DNA of 64,000 nt from a virus: positions 62,001-126,000 of IMG/VR virus record IMGVR_UViG_3300042502_001732, one strand, 5' to 3'. How positions within the stretch are numbered: the stretch's first letter is position 1; every line of letters starts with the position of its first letter. Below are positions 53,897 through 61,316 of this stretch, in pieces. The notes beneath the pieces are model-generated. The model ran no database searches. It saw nothing but the letters and a program-made list of their open reading frames with translations, and was not told the DNA's origin. The position numbers and the translations under genes are program-made.

Positions 53897-54392
53897 GATC
53901 GCCTCCTTTTGTATCGGCAGTTTGCCTTTTCTGATAGCGATTAAAGAACGGTTTGAAACTGTTTGCATAATTGATAAGGTCTTTCAAACCCTTCGCCAGC
54001 TTATCACGTTCACTCTCTGCTTTCTTTAGATCTTTCTTTGCTTTCTTTAGATCCTTATCAATCAACTTCGCGCCAATTACTGCGGCATTGTAAAGTTTAA
54101 CTGCTTCATTATAACGTTCAAATGCTGCATCCCGTTGATTGCATACCTCATTGCGTTCTTCTAACAGCAATTGCATATTGGGATGAGACAAATCCAGAAT
54201 TGATTCTTTAAGCGTATCAAGTTGCTCCTGCATACGATGCTCTCGTAGCACAGCAGTTTCATAGTTGTTGACTGCTTCATCGCGTTGCTGTTCTAGCTTA
54301 CGAGCAACTGTTGCTGGCACAAAATAGTCACCTTCATCTGGATTGAATCCTAGAAAGATTTGATTTGCATCTGTGTCCGGTGTATTACTCAT
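53889..54392 (-). CDS. Coiled-coil protein of the MSDTPETD family, long form
   Basis: 167 residues: MSNTPDTDANQIFLGFNPDE, ARKLEQQRDEAVNNY, DLSHPNMQLLLEERNEVCNQ (shared with 41734), and a KKAKKDLKKAESERDKLAKG coiled coil. Overlaps both neighbours by eight bases. Confidence 0.68.
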   Translation of the reverse strand: MSNTPDTDANQIFLGFNPDEGDYFVPATVARKLEQQRDEAVNNYETAVLREHRMQEQLDTLKESILDLSHPNMQLLLEERNEVCNQRDAAFERYNEAVKLYNAAVIGAKLIDKDLKKAKKDLKKAESERDKLAKGLKDLINYANSFKPFFNRYQKRQTADTKGGDHE

Positions 54393-54582
54393 GATCTATT
54401 TTATTGACTGCGCATTGTAGTATCGTTGTAACGGTTACATGCTGTTTAATCTGTGGTTTTGTTCCCATTTTTAGTTTCTCAACGTAAAAATCTAAAGCAA
54501 TGTCCTGATCAAAAAAGATTGCATTTTTAAACACTTTATTTTTGTTTAGCCAAAGCACTTCGTATTTTATATCTTCACTCAT
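54385..54582 (-). CDS. Hypothetical small protein
   Basis: 65 residues: YEVLWLNKNKVFKNAIFFDQ, FYVEKLKMGTKPQIKQHVTV. Distant relative of 41044-41244; again next to a YRIVER gene. Confidence 0.6.
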   Translation of the reverse strand: MSEDIKYEVLWLNKNKVFKNAIFFDQDIALDFYVEKLKMGTKPQIKQHVTVTTILQCAVNKIDHE

Positions 54583-54775
54583 AAGAAAATGTTTTTACTA
54601 TTCTGTTTGGGTTTTTCATCAGTTTTATAACCATATCTTCTGCGGCTTCTGCTGTTGCCCAAATTCCATAACTAAAATCTGTGATCCAAAACCAAAGAAA
54701 CTTCTCTTGAATTGCATAGTATGTTCTAGCAGTTGGAACGTCTATACGTTCTACTATTCTATATAGTTCTTTCAT
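54575..54775 (-). CDS. YRIVER-family small protein, copy 3
   Basis: 66 residues, same as 40827 and 41541 apart from about ten changes (RIDVPTARTYYAIQEKFLWF). Synteny with the 41 kb block points to segmental duplication. Confidence 0.7.
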   Translation of the reverse strand: MKELYRIVERIDVPTARTYYAIQEKFLWFWITDFSYGIWATAEAAEDMVIKLMKNPNRIVKTFSYE

Positions 54776-54779
54776 AAGT

Positions 54780-55028
54780 TTATTCTACTACAGTTTCGGT
54801 CCACGTTCTGTATTGACGTTGCAGTCCTCGCTTCTTGTATTCTCTTTCGATGGTGTCATCGATATACGCGCTGCCATCTGCACCGATTACTTCGGCACCG
54901 CATGAACAGCAACGAAGAATAGGAATGTCTTTAATGGTAATGCTACCAAGAACATGTTCATCATAAGTTTCGGTGACGAACACCCGCTGCAGTGTGCCAT
55001 TGCATTCCCAACATTTTTCATTTTTCAT
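54780..55028 (-). CDS. YgiT/MqsA-type zinc-finger protein
   Basis: 82 residues. CWECNGTLQRV...DIPILRCCSCGAEVI gives two CxxC pairs as in the N-terminal half of MqsA/YgiT antitoxins; the HTH half is missing. It may bind a toxin or be a stand-alone finger. Confidence 0.68.
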   Translation of the reverse strand: MKNEKCWECNGTLQRVFVTETYDEHVLGSITIKDIPILRCCSCGAEVIGADGSAYIDDTIEREYKKRGLQRQYRTWTETVVE

Positions 55029-55050
55029 CTAATAAAGGTCTCCTTCAAAT

Positions 55051-56004
55051 TTATGCCTCCCAACTTGTAACGAGCATTGATTCTACGCTCGGGATATCAA
55101 GTAAGTTTCTTCCACCGGAGTAAGAAACCGCACTTTGAAGGTCCTGTTCTATCTCGAGCAATTTTTCTGCATAGGTCATTGTGTCAAGATCTAGTGCACG
55201 CTTAACTCCTTCAACGTTTCGATATTCACCCTTGTTGTATTGAGAAGCACTTCCAAAATAAACTTTTTGACCGTCAATCATTTCAGCCGGTGAATCAATA
55301 CATCGACTAAATAGACCACCAACCATAACCATCTCTGCTCCGGCGTGAATTGATTTTACAATGTCGGCATGCTCACGAACTCCGCCATCTGCAATTATTG
55401 GTGGATCATCGAGTTCTCGCACACGATCAATGAGTGTGATACAACTATACATTGGAAAAGTAAAGCCAGTTTTGTTTTTTGTGCTGCACACACCTCCACC
55501 GCCAATACCAACTTTTACAGCATCTGCCCCCCATTCAACAAGCCTGCGATAGCCTTCGGGAGTGCAGACATTGCCGGCAATAATTTTTGTATCAAGAGAC
55601 AGCGAAGAAATATGACTCAACATCTCTTTCATAAGAATGCTATCACCATGAGCAATGTCGATTGTGACATAGTCTAACTTTAAATCTTCTGCTGCGATCT
55701 GCTCAAGTAGATATTTGTCAACTTCTTGCACACCTACGCTGATGCTGACTGTTTTCCAACCTTGGGCAGCGCGAACAAATTCAAGGTTATCGACACCGAA
55801 ACGATGCATGACATAGAAATAGCCATGCTCACTCAGCCATTTTGCATGTGATTCGTTTATGACACATACCATATTCGAAGGCACAACTGGCAATTTAAAT
55901 TGTGATCCTAAAAATACTGTAGAAACTTCAGCTCTTTGACGAGTCTTTAGGCTACTATAGCGAGGCAGCAAACATATGTCTTTATATTGATATGCAGTTT
56001 TCAT
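55051..56004 (-). CDS. guaC: GMP reductase / IMP dehydrogenase-family enzyme
   Basis: 317 residues, TIM barrel. KDICLLPRYSSLKTR, VTIDIAHGDS, IIAGNVCTPEGYRRL, VKVGIGGGGVCSTKNKTGFT (catalytic Cys), PIIADGGVREHADIVKSI, MVMVGGLFSR and YFGSAS match GuaC better than GuaB; no CBS domains. It would turn GMP to IMP with NADPH, reshaping purine pools. Such a gene is unusual in phages. Confidence 0.85.
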   Translation of the reverse strand: MKTAYQYKDICLLPRYSSLKTRQRAEVSTVFLGSQFKLPVVPSNMVCVINESHAKWLSEHGYFYVMHRFGVDNLEFVRAAQGWKTVSISVGVQEVDKYLLEQIAAEDLKLDYVTIDIAHGDSILMKEMLSHISSLSLDTKIIAGNVCTPEGYRRLVEWGADAVKVGIGGGGVCSTKNKTGFTFPMYSCITLIDRVRELDDPPIIADGGVREHADIVKSIHAGAEMVMVGGLFSRCIDSPAEMIDGQKVYFGSASQYNKGEYRNVEGVKRALDLDTMTYAEKLLEIEQDLQSAVSYSGGRNLLDIPSVESMLVTSWEA

Positions 56005-56090
56005 TTGTCGTATTTTTCAAAAATTATAAGTGTGCCAATTGCAAGTGAAGTCATGAGAATACAATAGAGTACTATGGTTAAATCATTCAT
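56001..56090 (-). CDS. Single-pass membrane micropeptide
   Basis: 29 residues: LTIVLYCILMTSLAIGTLII. ATGA overlap with guaC and eight-base overlap upstream make it a coupled middle gene. Confidence 0.55.
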   Translation of the reverse strand: MNDLTIVLYCILMTSLAIGTLIIFEKYDK

Positions 56091-56271
56091 AGTCATATCC
56101 TATTTTATGAGTCTCGATCCAGCGATAATTTCTTTTATCACCTACACGCTCAATAGTCATATGACCATTTTCATATGCTTCACGATGTGTTTCATTAACA
56201 CCCATCCAAAAACCAGCAATCATACACAAAGCAGTATGAATGACCAATAAAATTACAATAACAATATTCAT
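56083..56271 (-). CDS. Small membrane protein
   Basis: 62 residues: N-terminal helix (IVIVILLVIHTALCMIAGFW), then a charged tail. Function unknown. Confidence 0.62.
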   Translation of the reverse strand: MNIVIVILLVIHTALCMIAGFWMGVNETHREAYENGHMTIERVGDKRNYRWIETHKIGYDYE

Positions 56272-56274
56272 AAT

Positions 56275-56568
56275 TTAAGAATTCATCACCTTCAATAAAT
56301 CTCTTCTATTTTCAATATAAAATTGTTCATCGGCAATTTTTACTAGCATACCTTTTTCTCCCATATCATTGTCATAGATGTACCACATAATCCAACTATA
56401 TGGATCAATAATATCTACTGTATCTTCAAATGCTTTCCAAACTGTATTGTAGATTGGACCATCTGGGTCTAAACACCCGACTTCGACTGCAGAGTCGATC
56501 ACGCGCTTCAATGCAATATATGAATCTAAAATTTTATTTAGTTCTTCAATAGTCAGTTGTTTATTCAT
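56275..56568 (-). CDS. Hypothetical protein
   Basis: 97 residues from the ATG at 56568. LNKILDSYIALKRVIDSAVE then DIIDPYSWIMWYIYDNDMGE. Not recognised. ATGA overlap with the phosphoesterase gene. Confidence 0.65.
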   Translation of the reverse strand: MNKQLTIEELNKILDSYIALKRVIDSAVEVGCLDPDGPIYNTVWKAFEDTVDIIDPYSWIMWYIYDNDMGEKGMLVKIADEQFYIENRRDLLKVMNS

Positions 56569-57236
56569 CTTATTTCTCCGATTTCTAGTTCGTCTAATAT
56601 TGTACTCACACATCCATCAAAGTCAACTGAAGAAGAGGTATGAAAATGACCAGCGTAATGGCGACTCGCACCACAAAGTTTTAAAAGTATATCATGATCT
56701 TTGCGTTCTTGTACACACTCATCCCAAAGAGTAGAGTCACGATCACACCAACCTGAGATTCCAGACTTATCACACGGTCCATTCCATGTTGGAGCACTGT
56801 GCGTAATGAGTACATCACATCGCTTTATCTTAGAAACATCCAAGACAAACTTTTCATCTGCCCAGTATGAAATGCCCTGTGCTCTCATACGTCGATCGAC
56901 ACTGACAGCGCCACCAACAAACAAAAATTCTTTATCATCTAGAGTCATTGATGTATAATCTGGAAGCAACTTGAAATTACTCATGCTTATCTTTCCATCA
57001 AAATATGCTGGGTCATCATGATTGCCGCGAATGCCTAAAAAATCGATGTTTCGACTTTTGAAAAAGGTGTTGATATATTCAAACTGACGATCCTGTTGCT
57101 TCTCGAGTTTAAAACCGACTCCAAGGTCACCAACACCGATCAAGACAAAATCACGAATATCGCCAGCTTTTATCTTAAGAAAAAGCGCATCCCACTTGCC
57201 ATGAATGTCTCCTACTACAAAGATTGGCTTGTTCAT
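56565..57236 (-). CDS. Calcineurin-like metallophosphoesterase
   Basis: 223 residues with all motifs: FVVGDIHGKWDAL, LIGVGDLGVG, LGIRGNHDDPAYFDG, VLITHSAPTWNG and HYAGHFHTSS. Two-metal phosphatase or nuclease; substrate unknown. In phages these often act on nucleotides or RNA. Confidence 0.88.
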   Translation of the reverse strand: MNKPIFVVGDIHGKWDALFLKIKAGDIRDFVLIGVGDLGVGFKLEKQQDRQFEYINTFFKSRNIDFLGIRGNHDDPAYFDGKISMSNFKLLPDYTSMTLDDKEFLFVGGAVSVDRRMRAQGISYWADEKFVLDVSKIKRCDVLITHSAPTWNGPCDKSGISGWCDRDSTLWDECVQERKDHDILLKLCGASRHYAGHFHTSSSVDFDGCVSTILDELEIGEIR

Positions 57237-57245
57237 AATTATTAT

Positions 57246-57395
57246 TTACTCTACTCTATTAGCTATTGACGCACTCCAATCCAAAATGAACTGAGCATCT
57301 TCTTCACTCAATACCACCTCTCTGCCATCCGTGAGATTAGCAATTGGAGTATTGCCATCATACCAAAATCCTTGTACTGTATTAATATCAATCAT
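57246..57395 (-). CDS. Hypothetical small protein
   Basis: 49 residues from the ATG at 57395: FWYDGNTPIANLTDGREVVL then SEEDAQFILDWSAS. Upstream is a decayed copy of the promoter block (GTAAGCAACAAT kept, TATAAT lost). Confidence 0.55.
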   Translation of the reverse strand: MIDINTVQGFWYDGNTPIANLTDGREVVLSEEDAQFILDWSASIANRVE

Positions 57396-57417
57396 ATTGT
57401 TGCTTACGTGGTTATTA

Positions 57418-57666
57418 TTAGGCATATTGAAGCAGCGCTTCTGGCGAGTTTGCATACTCTTCAAGAATTTCATAAAGTTCCTGTAGAGCTTCTTGATGAG
57501 AGTAGTATTCCTCAATGCTTATTTCCCATTTGTCGCGAAGAAGTCTAGTATTGGTAAACGTTCCAGTGATAAACTTATCTCCTTCTTTTACTACTTCGGT
57601 GGTGAAATACTCACCATTTGACATCTTGATCTCTACTGTTCCGTAATGTTTGTCGTCGTTGGTCAT
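57418..57666 (-). CDS. Hypothetical protein
   Basis: 82 residues: HYGTVEIKMSNGEYFTTEVV, KFITGTFTNTRLL, then an acidic helix. Not recognised. Promoter module copy 5 upstream. Confidence 0.62.
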   Translation of the reverse strand: MTNDDKHYGTVEIKMSNGEYFTTEVVKEGDKFITGTFTNTRLLRDKWEISIEEYYSHQEALQELYEILEEYANSPEALLQYA

Positions 57667-57695
57667 TCTGGTATCGAATTGTTGCTTACATGGTT

Positions 57696-57724
57696 ATTAT
57701 AGCATAAACCGCGGCAAAAGTACA
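57696..57724 (-). promoter_or_regulatory. Sigma70-type promoter, GTTGTGTAC module copy 5
   Basis: TGTACT, 17 bases, TATAAT; same flanks as copies 2 and 4. Confidence 0.8.
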
Positions 57725-57787
57725 CAACTTTTTTCATAAAAGTGAAAAAAGTCCCCAAAGTTAAGCCCCGTATAGAGAAACAGACCT

Positions 57788-58705
57788 TTAGGAGGCAAAA
57801 AAGGTGCTCAGAATATGAGCAATTGCATTGTCTTTTGCCTTGAGTTCGACTTCCCAGGTGACGTCACGATTTGCAGAGACTACATGTGGGAGATGGGTTG
57901 CATAGTCAGTATGACTACGAGTGCTGCCAATACCTTCGCTCCAATGAAACACAGGAGTATATTTTCCCCAACTTTGGCGAAATCGAGAGATGCTTTGAGA
58001 CGAGTCGCATGACGGGTTGCACGTGTCATGAAGATTGTCATAGACGAGTGGAAGATGCCCTGCAAAATGTGTGTAGAGATTCTCGCAATTCCAGTATGCC
58101 TTGTCTTCGTTTTCTAACACAAGTCGATGACGAACGCCACGACTACAACGGGCGAGATTTGCACAAAAGCGAGACACATACTCGCCAATAGTTTCACGCT
58201 TAAAGTCAGGGCTCTTGTTGAGATGCAGACACATTGGAGAACTATAGTTTGCTTTACATCCCATCATATCAAGCACATATGACTGATGGTCAAGTTCGCG
58301 AATAGTCTTGTCTACAACATCAGGGTTATAACTTGATAGGACATTAAACTGATCGGGATGTGAGCTGCATGTGATGTCATGCTGCCGAGCAAATTCACCA
58401 GCCTTCGCAAGGTTGCTTGCGATATCATCAAACCCATGCAGGTCGTCGTAGCGCAACTCGAGCGTATGATCAGTAAGCAACGGGAAAATTGAACTCGACA
58501 CACGATAGTGACGAGCACCTGAGTCGATGCATGCCTGGAGTGTACGCAAGATGTGCTGCGAATTATGAAGTATACGCTCGGATAGTACTTGCAACCCACG
58601 CTCACGACCAAGAGTTACAAACTGCTTGCGAGTCATCGTCTTTGCTGAGATCTTTTGGTATGTCAGTCTTTCACTTATGCAAACTAGTCCCAGTCGTGGT
58701 GTCAT
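57788..58705 (-). CDS. uvsE: UV damage endonuclease (UvdE/UvsE)
   Basis: 305 residues, TIM barrel of the UVDE family. RLGLVCISERLTYQKISAKT start, YRVSSSIFPLLT, ITCSSHPDQFNVLSSYNPDV, CLHLN, RLVLENEDKAYW, PLVYDNLHDTCNPS and PVFHWSEGIGSTRSHTDY carry the metal-binding His, Glu and Asp residues. It nicks 5' of UV photoproducts. Its ATG is five bases from the -10 box. Confidence 0.92.
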   Translation of the reverse strand: MTPRLGLVCISERLTYQKISAKTMTRKQFVTLGRERGLQVLSERILHNSQHILRTLQACIDSGARHYRVSSSIFPLLTDHTLELRYDDLHGFDDIASNLAKAGEFARQHDITCSSHPDQFNVLSSYNPDVVDKTIRELDHQSYVLDMMGCKANYSSPMCLHLNKSPDFKRETIGEYVSRFCANLARCSRGVRHRLVLENEDKAYWNCENLYTHFAGHLPLVYDNLHDTCNPSCDSSQSISRFRQSWGKYTPVFHWSEGIGSTRSHTDYATHLPHVVSANRDVTWEVELKAKDNAIAHILSTFFAS

Positions 58706-58710
58706 GATGT

Positions 58711-58739
58711 ATTATACCCTAAAAGCGTCAATTTGTAAA
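58711..58739 (-). promoter_or_regulatory. Sigma70-type promoter for uvsE
   Basis: TTTACA, 17 bases, TATAAT; five bases to the ATG, predicting a leaderless mRNA. The -35 box overlaps the T run after the tmRNA. Confidence 0.82.
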
Positions 58740-58747
58740 CAAAAAAA

Positions 58748-59074
58748 TGGTGGATGTGTGGAGGATCGAACTCCAGTCCATGACTTCTCGGCAATATACT
58801 TCTACAATTTATTGATTGATGTTAGGACAATCACAACCTAGATTGTTGTCGAGCAATCCCGCATCAATATTCGAATCGATGAGTCTATTATATTTTCGAT
58901 ATACAACTATCCGACCCTACTCTGTACCAACGCATGTTATCGGAGTTGATGCGTTGGTGCGGTTATGCCGCGAGAGCTAGTGTATCTTTTTCGTTTTTCT
59001 CTTGCACTTAGAGTCGTGCAGACTGTGCATTGCATATATTGCTTCAAATGTCATGTCGAAACCATGTCACACCC
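58748..59074 (-). ncRNA. ssrA: tmRNA (one-piece)
   Basis: 327 bases. 5' GGGTGTG pairs with CACATCC before ACCA (7 bp, one G-T); the T arm is TGGAG-TTCGATC-CTCCA, and the 5' D-like region reads GGTTTCGACATG as in bacterial tmRNA. The tag reading frame 59007-58963 ends in Leu-Ala-Leu-Ala-Ala and TAA. It should rescue stalled ribosomes and tag their products. No SmpB gene is seen here, so host SmpB would be used. Confidence 0.88.
58963..59007 (-). other. tmRNA proteolysis tag reading frame
   Basis: Codons GTG CAA GAG AAA ... to TAA give (V)QEKNEKDTLALAA. The ending LALAA matches tags read by ClpXP-type proteases. The codon before GTG is TAA, so the resume codon is GTG or the next one. Confidence 0.8.
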
Positions 59075-59076
59075 GT

Positions 59077-59266
59077 TTAAGTTATTATTTTATTTATCTC
59101 ATTATGTATATTATCATCTAGACCTCCCCATGACCAATATTGTTTACAAACAGTTGGTACATCACTAGGATACATCCAAGTAAACGCATCTTGCATGAAA
59201 TTTACGTGCCAATTGACCAAGTGTATTAAATTCACTAATACGAACAAGTCTCAATCTTGGCATCAT
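59077..59266 (-). pseudogene. Chimeric remnant: uvsE start fused to glycosyltransferase end
   Basis: Begins ATGATGCCAAGATTGAGA (MMPRLRLVRISE, compare uvsE MTPRLGLVCISE), runs into EFNTLGQLARKF and, after one frameshift, QDAFTWMYPSDVPTVCKQYW, matching the end of 59954-60637. A full promoter precedes it. A deletion-type recombination remnant. Confidence 0.8.
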
Positions 59267-59271
59267 GATGT

Positions 59272-59300
59272 ATTATACACCAAATCTACTTATTTGTACA
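59272..59300 (-). promoter_or_regulatory. Sigma70-type promoter upstream of the chimeric remnant
   Basis: TGTACA, 17 bases, TATAAT; five bases to the remnant ATG. It may now serve the tmRNA downstream. Confidence 0.78.
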
Positions 59301-59303
59301 CAA

Positions 59304-59957
59304 CTATTGTGATCGTACTAAATTCAACAATTGTGTTTTATTATGCAACCCTACTGTAAAATTTGCATGAAATGCTAAGGCATCACTATCTAAAACAAAA
59401 TGCGGAGAATCTGGACTCCAAAGGCCGAGTTCTAGATTGCCATATGTCGTAAATTTGAGACTAAGTGGAATATATTTTAAACCTGAATGCGGTAACATCT
59501 CATTTATTACAGTTTGGTCACATTCCTTTGCTGCATAATATTCTTTATTACAAATGAGAGCTTCTTTTACATTATTAAAAAAGTTAATAGTTTCAGGACA
59601 TACCCGACATACAAAAAGTCCGGCACATAATGCGTTTTTGCTATCTTGTTGAAATGCAATATGAGAGTCTCCAAGTTCTTCTAACATTGTAGTTACTATG
59701 TTGCCTCTTACGCATATATCACTATCTAGATATATGAGTGCATCACCATATTGCAAAGCCTCAAGTTCAGTGATAATATGGTGTGTTTTATTATAACATG
59801 CATTAAAAAATGCCTCACTTTGAAAGTCTCCTTCGCAACTATTATCAAGATATGCAATCTTACATTCATGTTTGCAATGTAACAAAATTTCATTATAAAG
59901 CTTTTCAGTAAAGTTTTGATGACGAGCCGAACAAACTGTTAAAAGCAAAACTTTCAT
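59304..59957 (-). CDS. Nucleotide-sugar transferase (GT-A type)
   Basis: 217 residues. LLTVCSARHQNFTEKLYNEI, then ALIYLDSDICVRG (DXD site), CAGLFVCRVCPETINFF and DALAFHANFTVGLHNKT fit the nucleotide-diphospho-sugar transferase group (PF03407-like). Coupled to the next gene by ATGA-type overlap. Confidence 0.72.
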   Translation of the reverse strand: MKVLLLTVCSARHQNFTEKLYNEILLHCKHECKIAYLDNSCEGDFQSEAFFNACYNKTHHIITELEALQYGDALIYLDSDICVRGNIVTTMLEELGDSHIAFQQDSKNALCAGLFVCRVCPETINFFNNVKEALICNKEYYAAKECDQTVINEMLPHSGLKYIPLSLKFTTYGNLELGLWSPDSPHFVLDSDALAFHANFTVGLHNKTQLLNLVRSQ

Positions 59958-60637
59958 GCCAGTAATGTTTCAATGTCTTTGATTATATCATCTTGCAATC
60001 CTCCCCATGACCAATATTGCTTACAATATTCTGGAACTTCGCTTGGGTGACACCATGAAAATGCTTCAGGATAAACTTTATGCGCCCATTGACCAAGAGT
60101 ATTAAACTCACTAAATTCATTACGCTGTTGTTGGCATATCCATTGTTCAAGGCTGCAACTATGTTTTTTCATTATCCATGCTCTAAACTCGTTATATATC
60201 CATCGTGGATATATAATTGGATGTCTTCTCATATATTCATAACTATCATACCAACCAAGAGTCTTTTCAGAGATCGCATTCCATGGACTATTAGAACATT
60301 CTTCGCGAAGCATAATAGGTTTGTTATCTTTAAAAAAACAAGTTGGTGAAAAATCTTTATAAAAAATACAGTCACTATCAACATGAAGAATATAGTCAGA
60401 TAAACACCACGTGTCTGCATGTAATTTAGTAATCTGTTGCGCAAGATAGCCATCACATTGATCAACTGTGCCATGTACATTCTCTGCTGTAAGGTGAGCG
60501 AGCAGTTGAACATCAGATTCTGGGACTACAAGATGAAGAGTTTCAAACTCTTTACCATATTTATGTATACTTTTTAAAGAATGCCACAACCATTTAAAGT
60601 CATTGCGATACGAACGTATGAGTATATCAGTTTTCAT
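59954..60637 (-). CDS. Glycosyltransferase (DUF6492-like)
   Basis: 227 residues from the ATG at 60637. ILIRSYRNDFKWLWHSLKSI, SDYILHVDSDCIFYKD (DXD), and a C-terminal CKQYWSWGGLQDDII. The last about 55 residues recur in the chimeric remnant next to the tmRNA. Sugar and acceptor unknown. Confidence 0.7.
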   Translation of the reverse strand: MKTDILIRSYRNDFKWLWHSLKSIHKYGKEFETLHLVVPESDVQLLAHLTAENVHGTVDQCDGYLAQQITKLHADTWCLSDYILHVDSDCIFYKDFSPTCFFKDNKPIMLREECSNSPWNAISEKTLGWYDSYEYMRRHPIIYPRWIYNEFRAWIMKKHSCSLEQWICQQQRNEFSEFNTLGQWAHKVYPEAFSWCHPSEVPEYCKQYWSWGGLQDDIIKDIETLLA

Positions 60638-61290
60638 TGCGGTATGCAAAGTATGTCATATTGTTCACCAACTTCAGGGAATGGTATTATGTCATAACCA
60701 AATTGAGACAGAAAGTTTTCAATATCATGCGCAGTTTTGCCATTTTGCGCAAGGGCACCGACATTAATTTCAATCCAAAAAACTGGACGATATTTTGAAA
60801 TTGTTTCTTTTGCTCCTTCTAAAGCATTGAGTTCATAACCCTCAATATCAAGCTTAAAAAAATCAAGAGCAGACAGGTTTAGTGAGTCTAGTGTTATAGT
60901 TTTTATGCAAAATGAACCATCACCAGACTGTTGTGATATTCGGCCAGCTCCAGCATTATTATCTACTGAATAGTTTACTTCTTCGTCACAGTTTGATAGT
61001 CCACAATTAAATAAATTTGCTGAACCGCAATTATATTGTAAACATTCAAAGGCTGCAGGATTTGGTTCAAATGCATAAACGTCTCCATTTTTACCAACTG
61101 CATCACAATATGCAAGTGTGTGGTCGCCTATAAATGCACCAGCATCAACAACTGTATAACCAGGTTGTATATATTCTAAAATGATTGGCAACGCGTAGCG
61201 ATCATGATCGAGGCGGCCACTTTCTTCAACCCAACGTGATATATGAGTATCATTCTCTAAAATCGCAATGTTTTCACGCGTTATTTTCAT
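60634..61290 (-). CDS. FkbM-family methyltransferase
   Basis: 218 residues. TVVDAGAFIGDHTLAYCDAV (SAM site), VYAFEPNPAAFECLQYNCGS, FFKLDIEGYELNALEGAKET and PVFWIEINV are the FkbM motifs. Such enzymes O-methylate sugars, fitting the glycan cluster. Late box six bases upstream. Confidence 0.88.
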   Translation of the reverse strand: MKITRENIAILENDTHISRWVEESGRLDHDRYALPIILEYIQPGYTVVDAGAFIGDHTLAYCDAVGKNGDVYAFEPNPAAFECLQYNCGSANLFNCGLSNCDEEVNYSVDNNAGAGRISQQSGDGSFCIKTITLDSLNLSALDFFKLDIEGYELNALEGAKETISKYRPVFWIEINVGALAQNGKTAHDIENFLSQFGYDIIPFPEVGEQYDILCIPQ

Positions 61291-61296
61291 ATATTT

Positions 61297-61303
61297 TATT
61301 TAT
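61297..61303 (-). promoter_or_regulatory. Late promoter ATAAATA (leftward)
   Basis: Six bases before the ATG at 61290; back to back with 61305. Confidence 0.58.
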
Positions 61304-61304
61304 A

Positions 61305-61311
61305 ATAAATA
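61305..61311 (+). promoter_or_regulatory. Late promoter ATAAATA
   Basis: Five bases before the ATG at 61317; it decides this start over one inside the divergent gene. Confidence 0.6.
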
Positions 61312-61316
61312 ATAAC

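Noticed and set aside
61185-61316. N-terminal extension of the fucosyltransferase-like gene
   Set aside because: This part lies inside the divergent FkbM gene, and the late box is five bases before the ATG at 61317.
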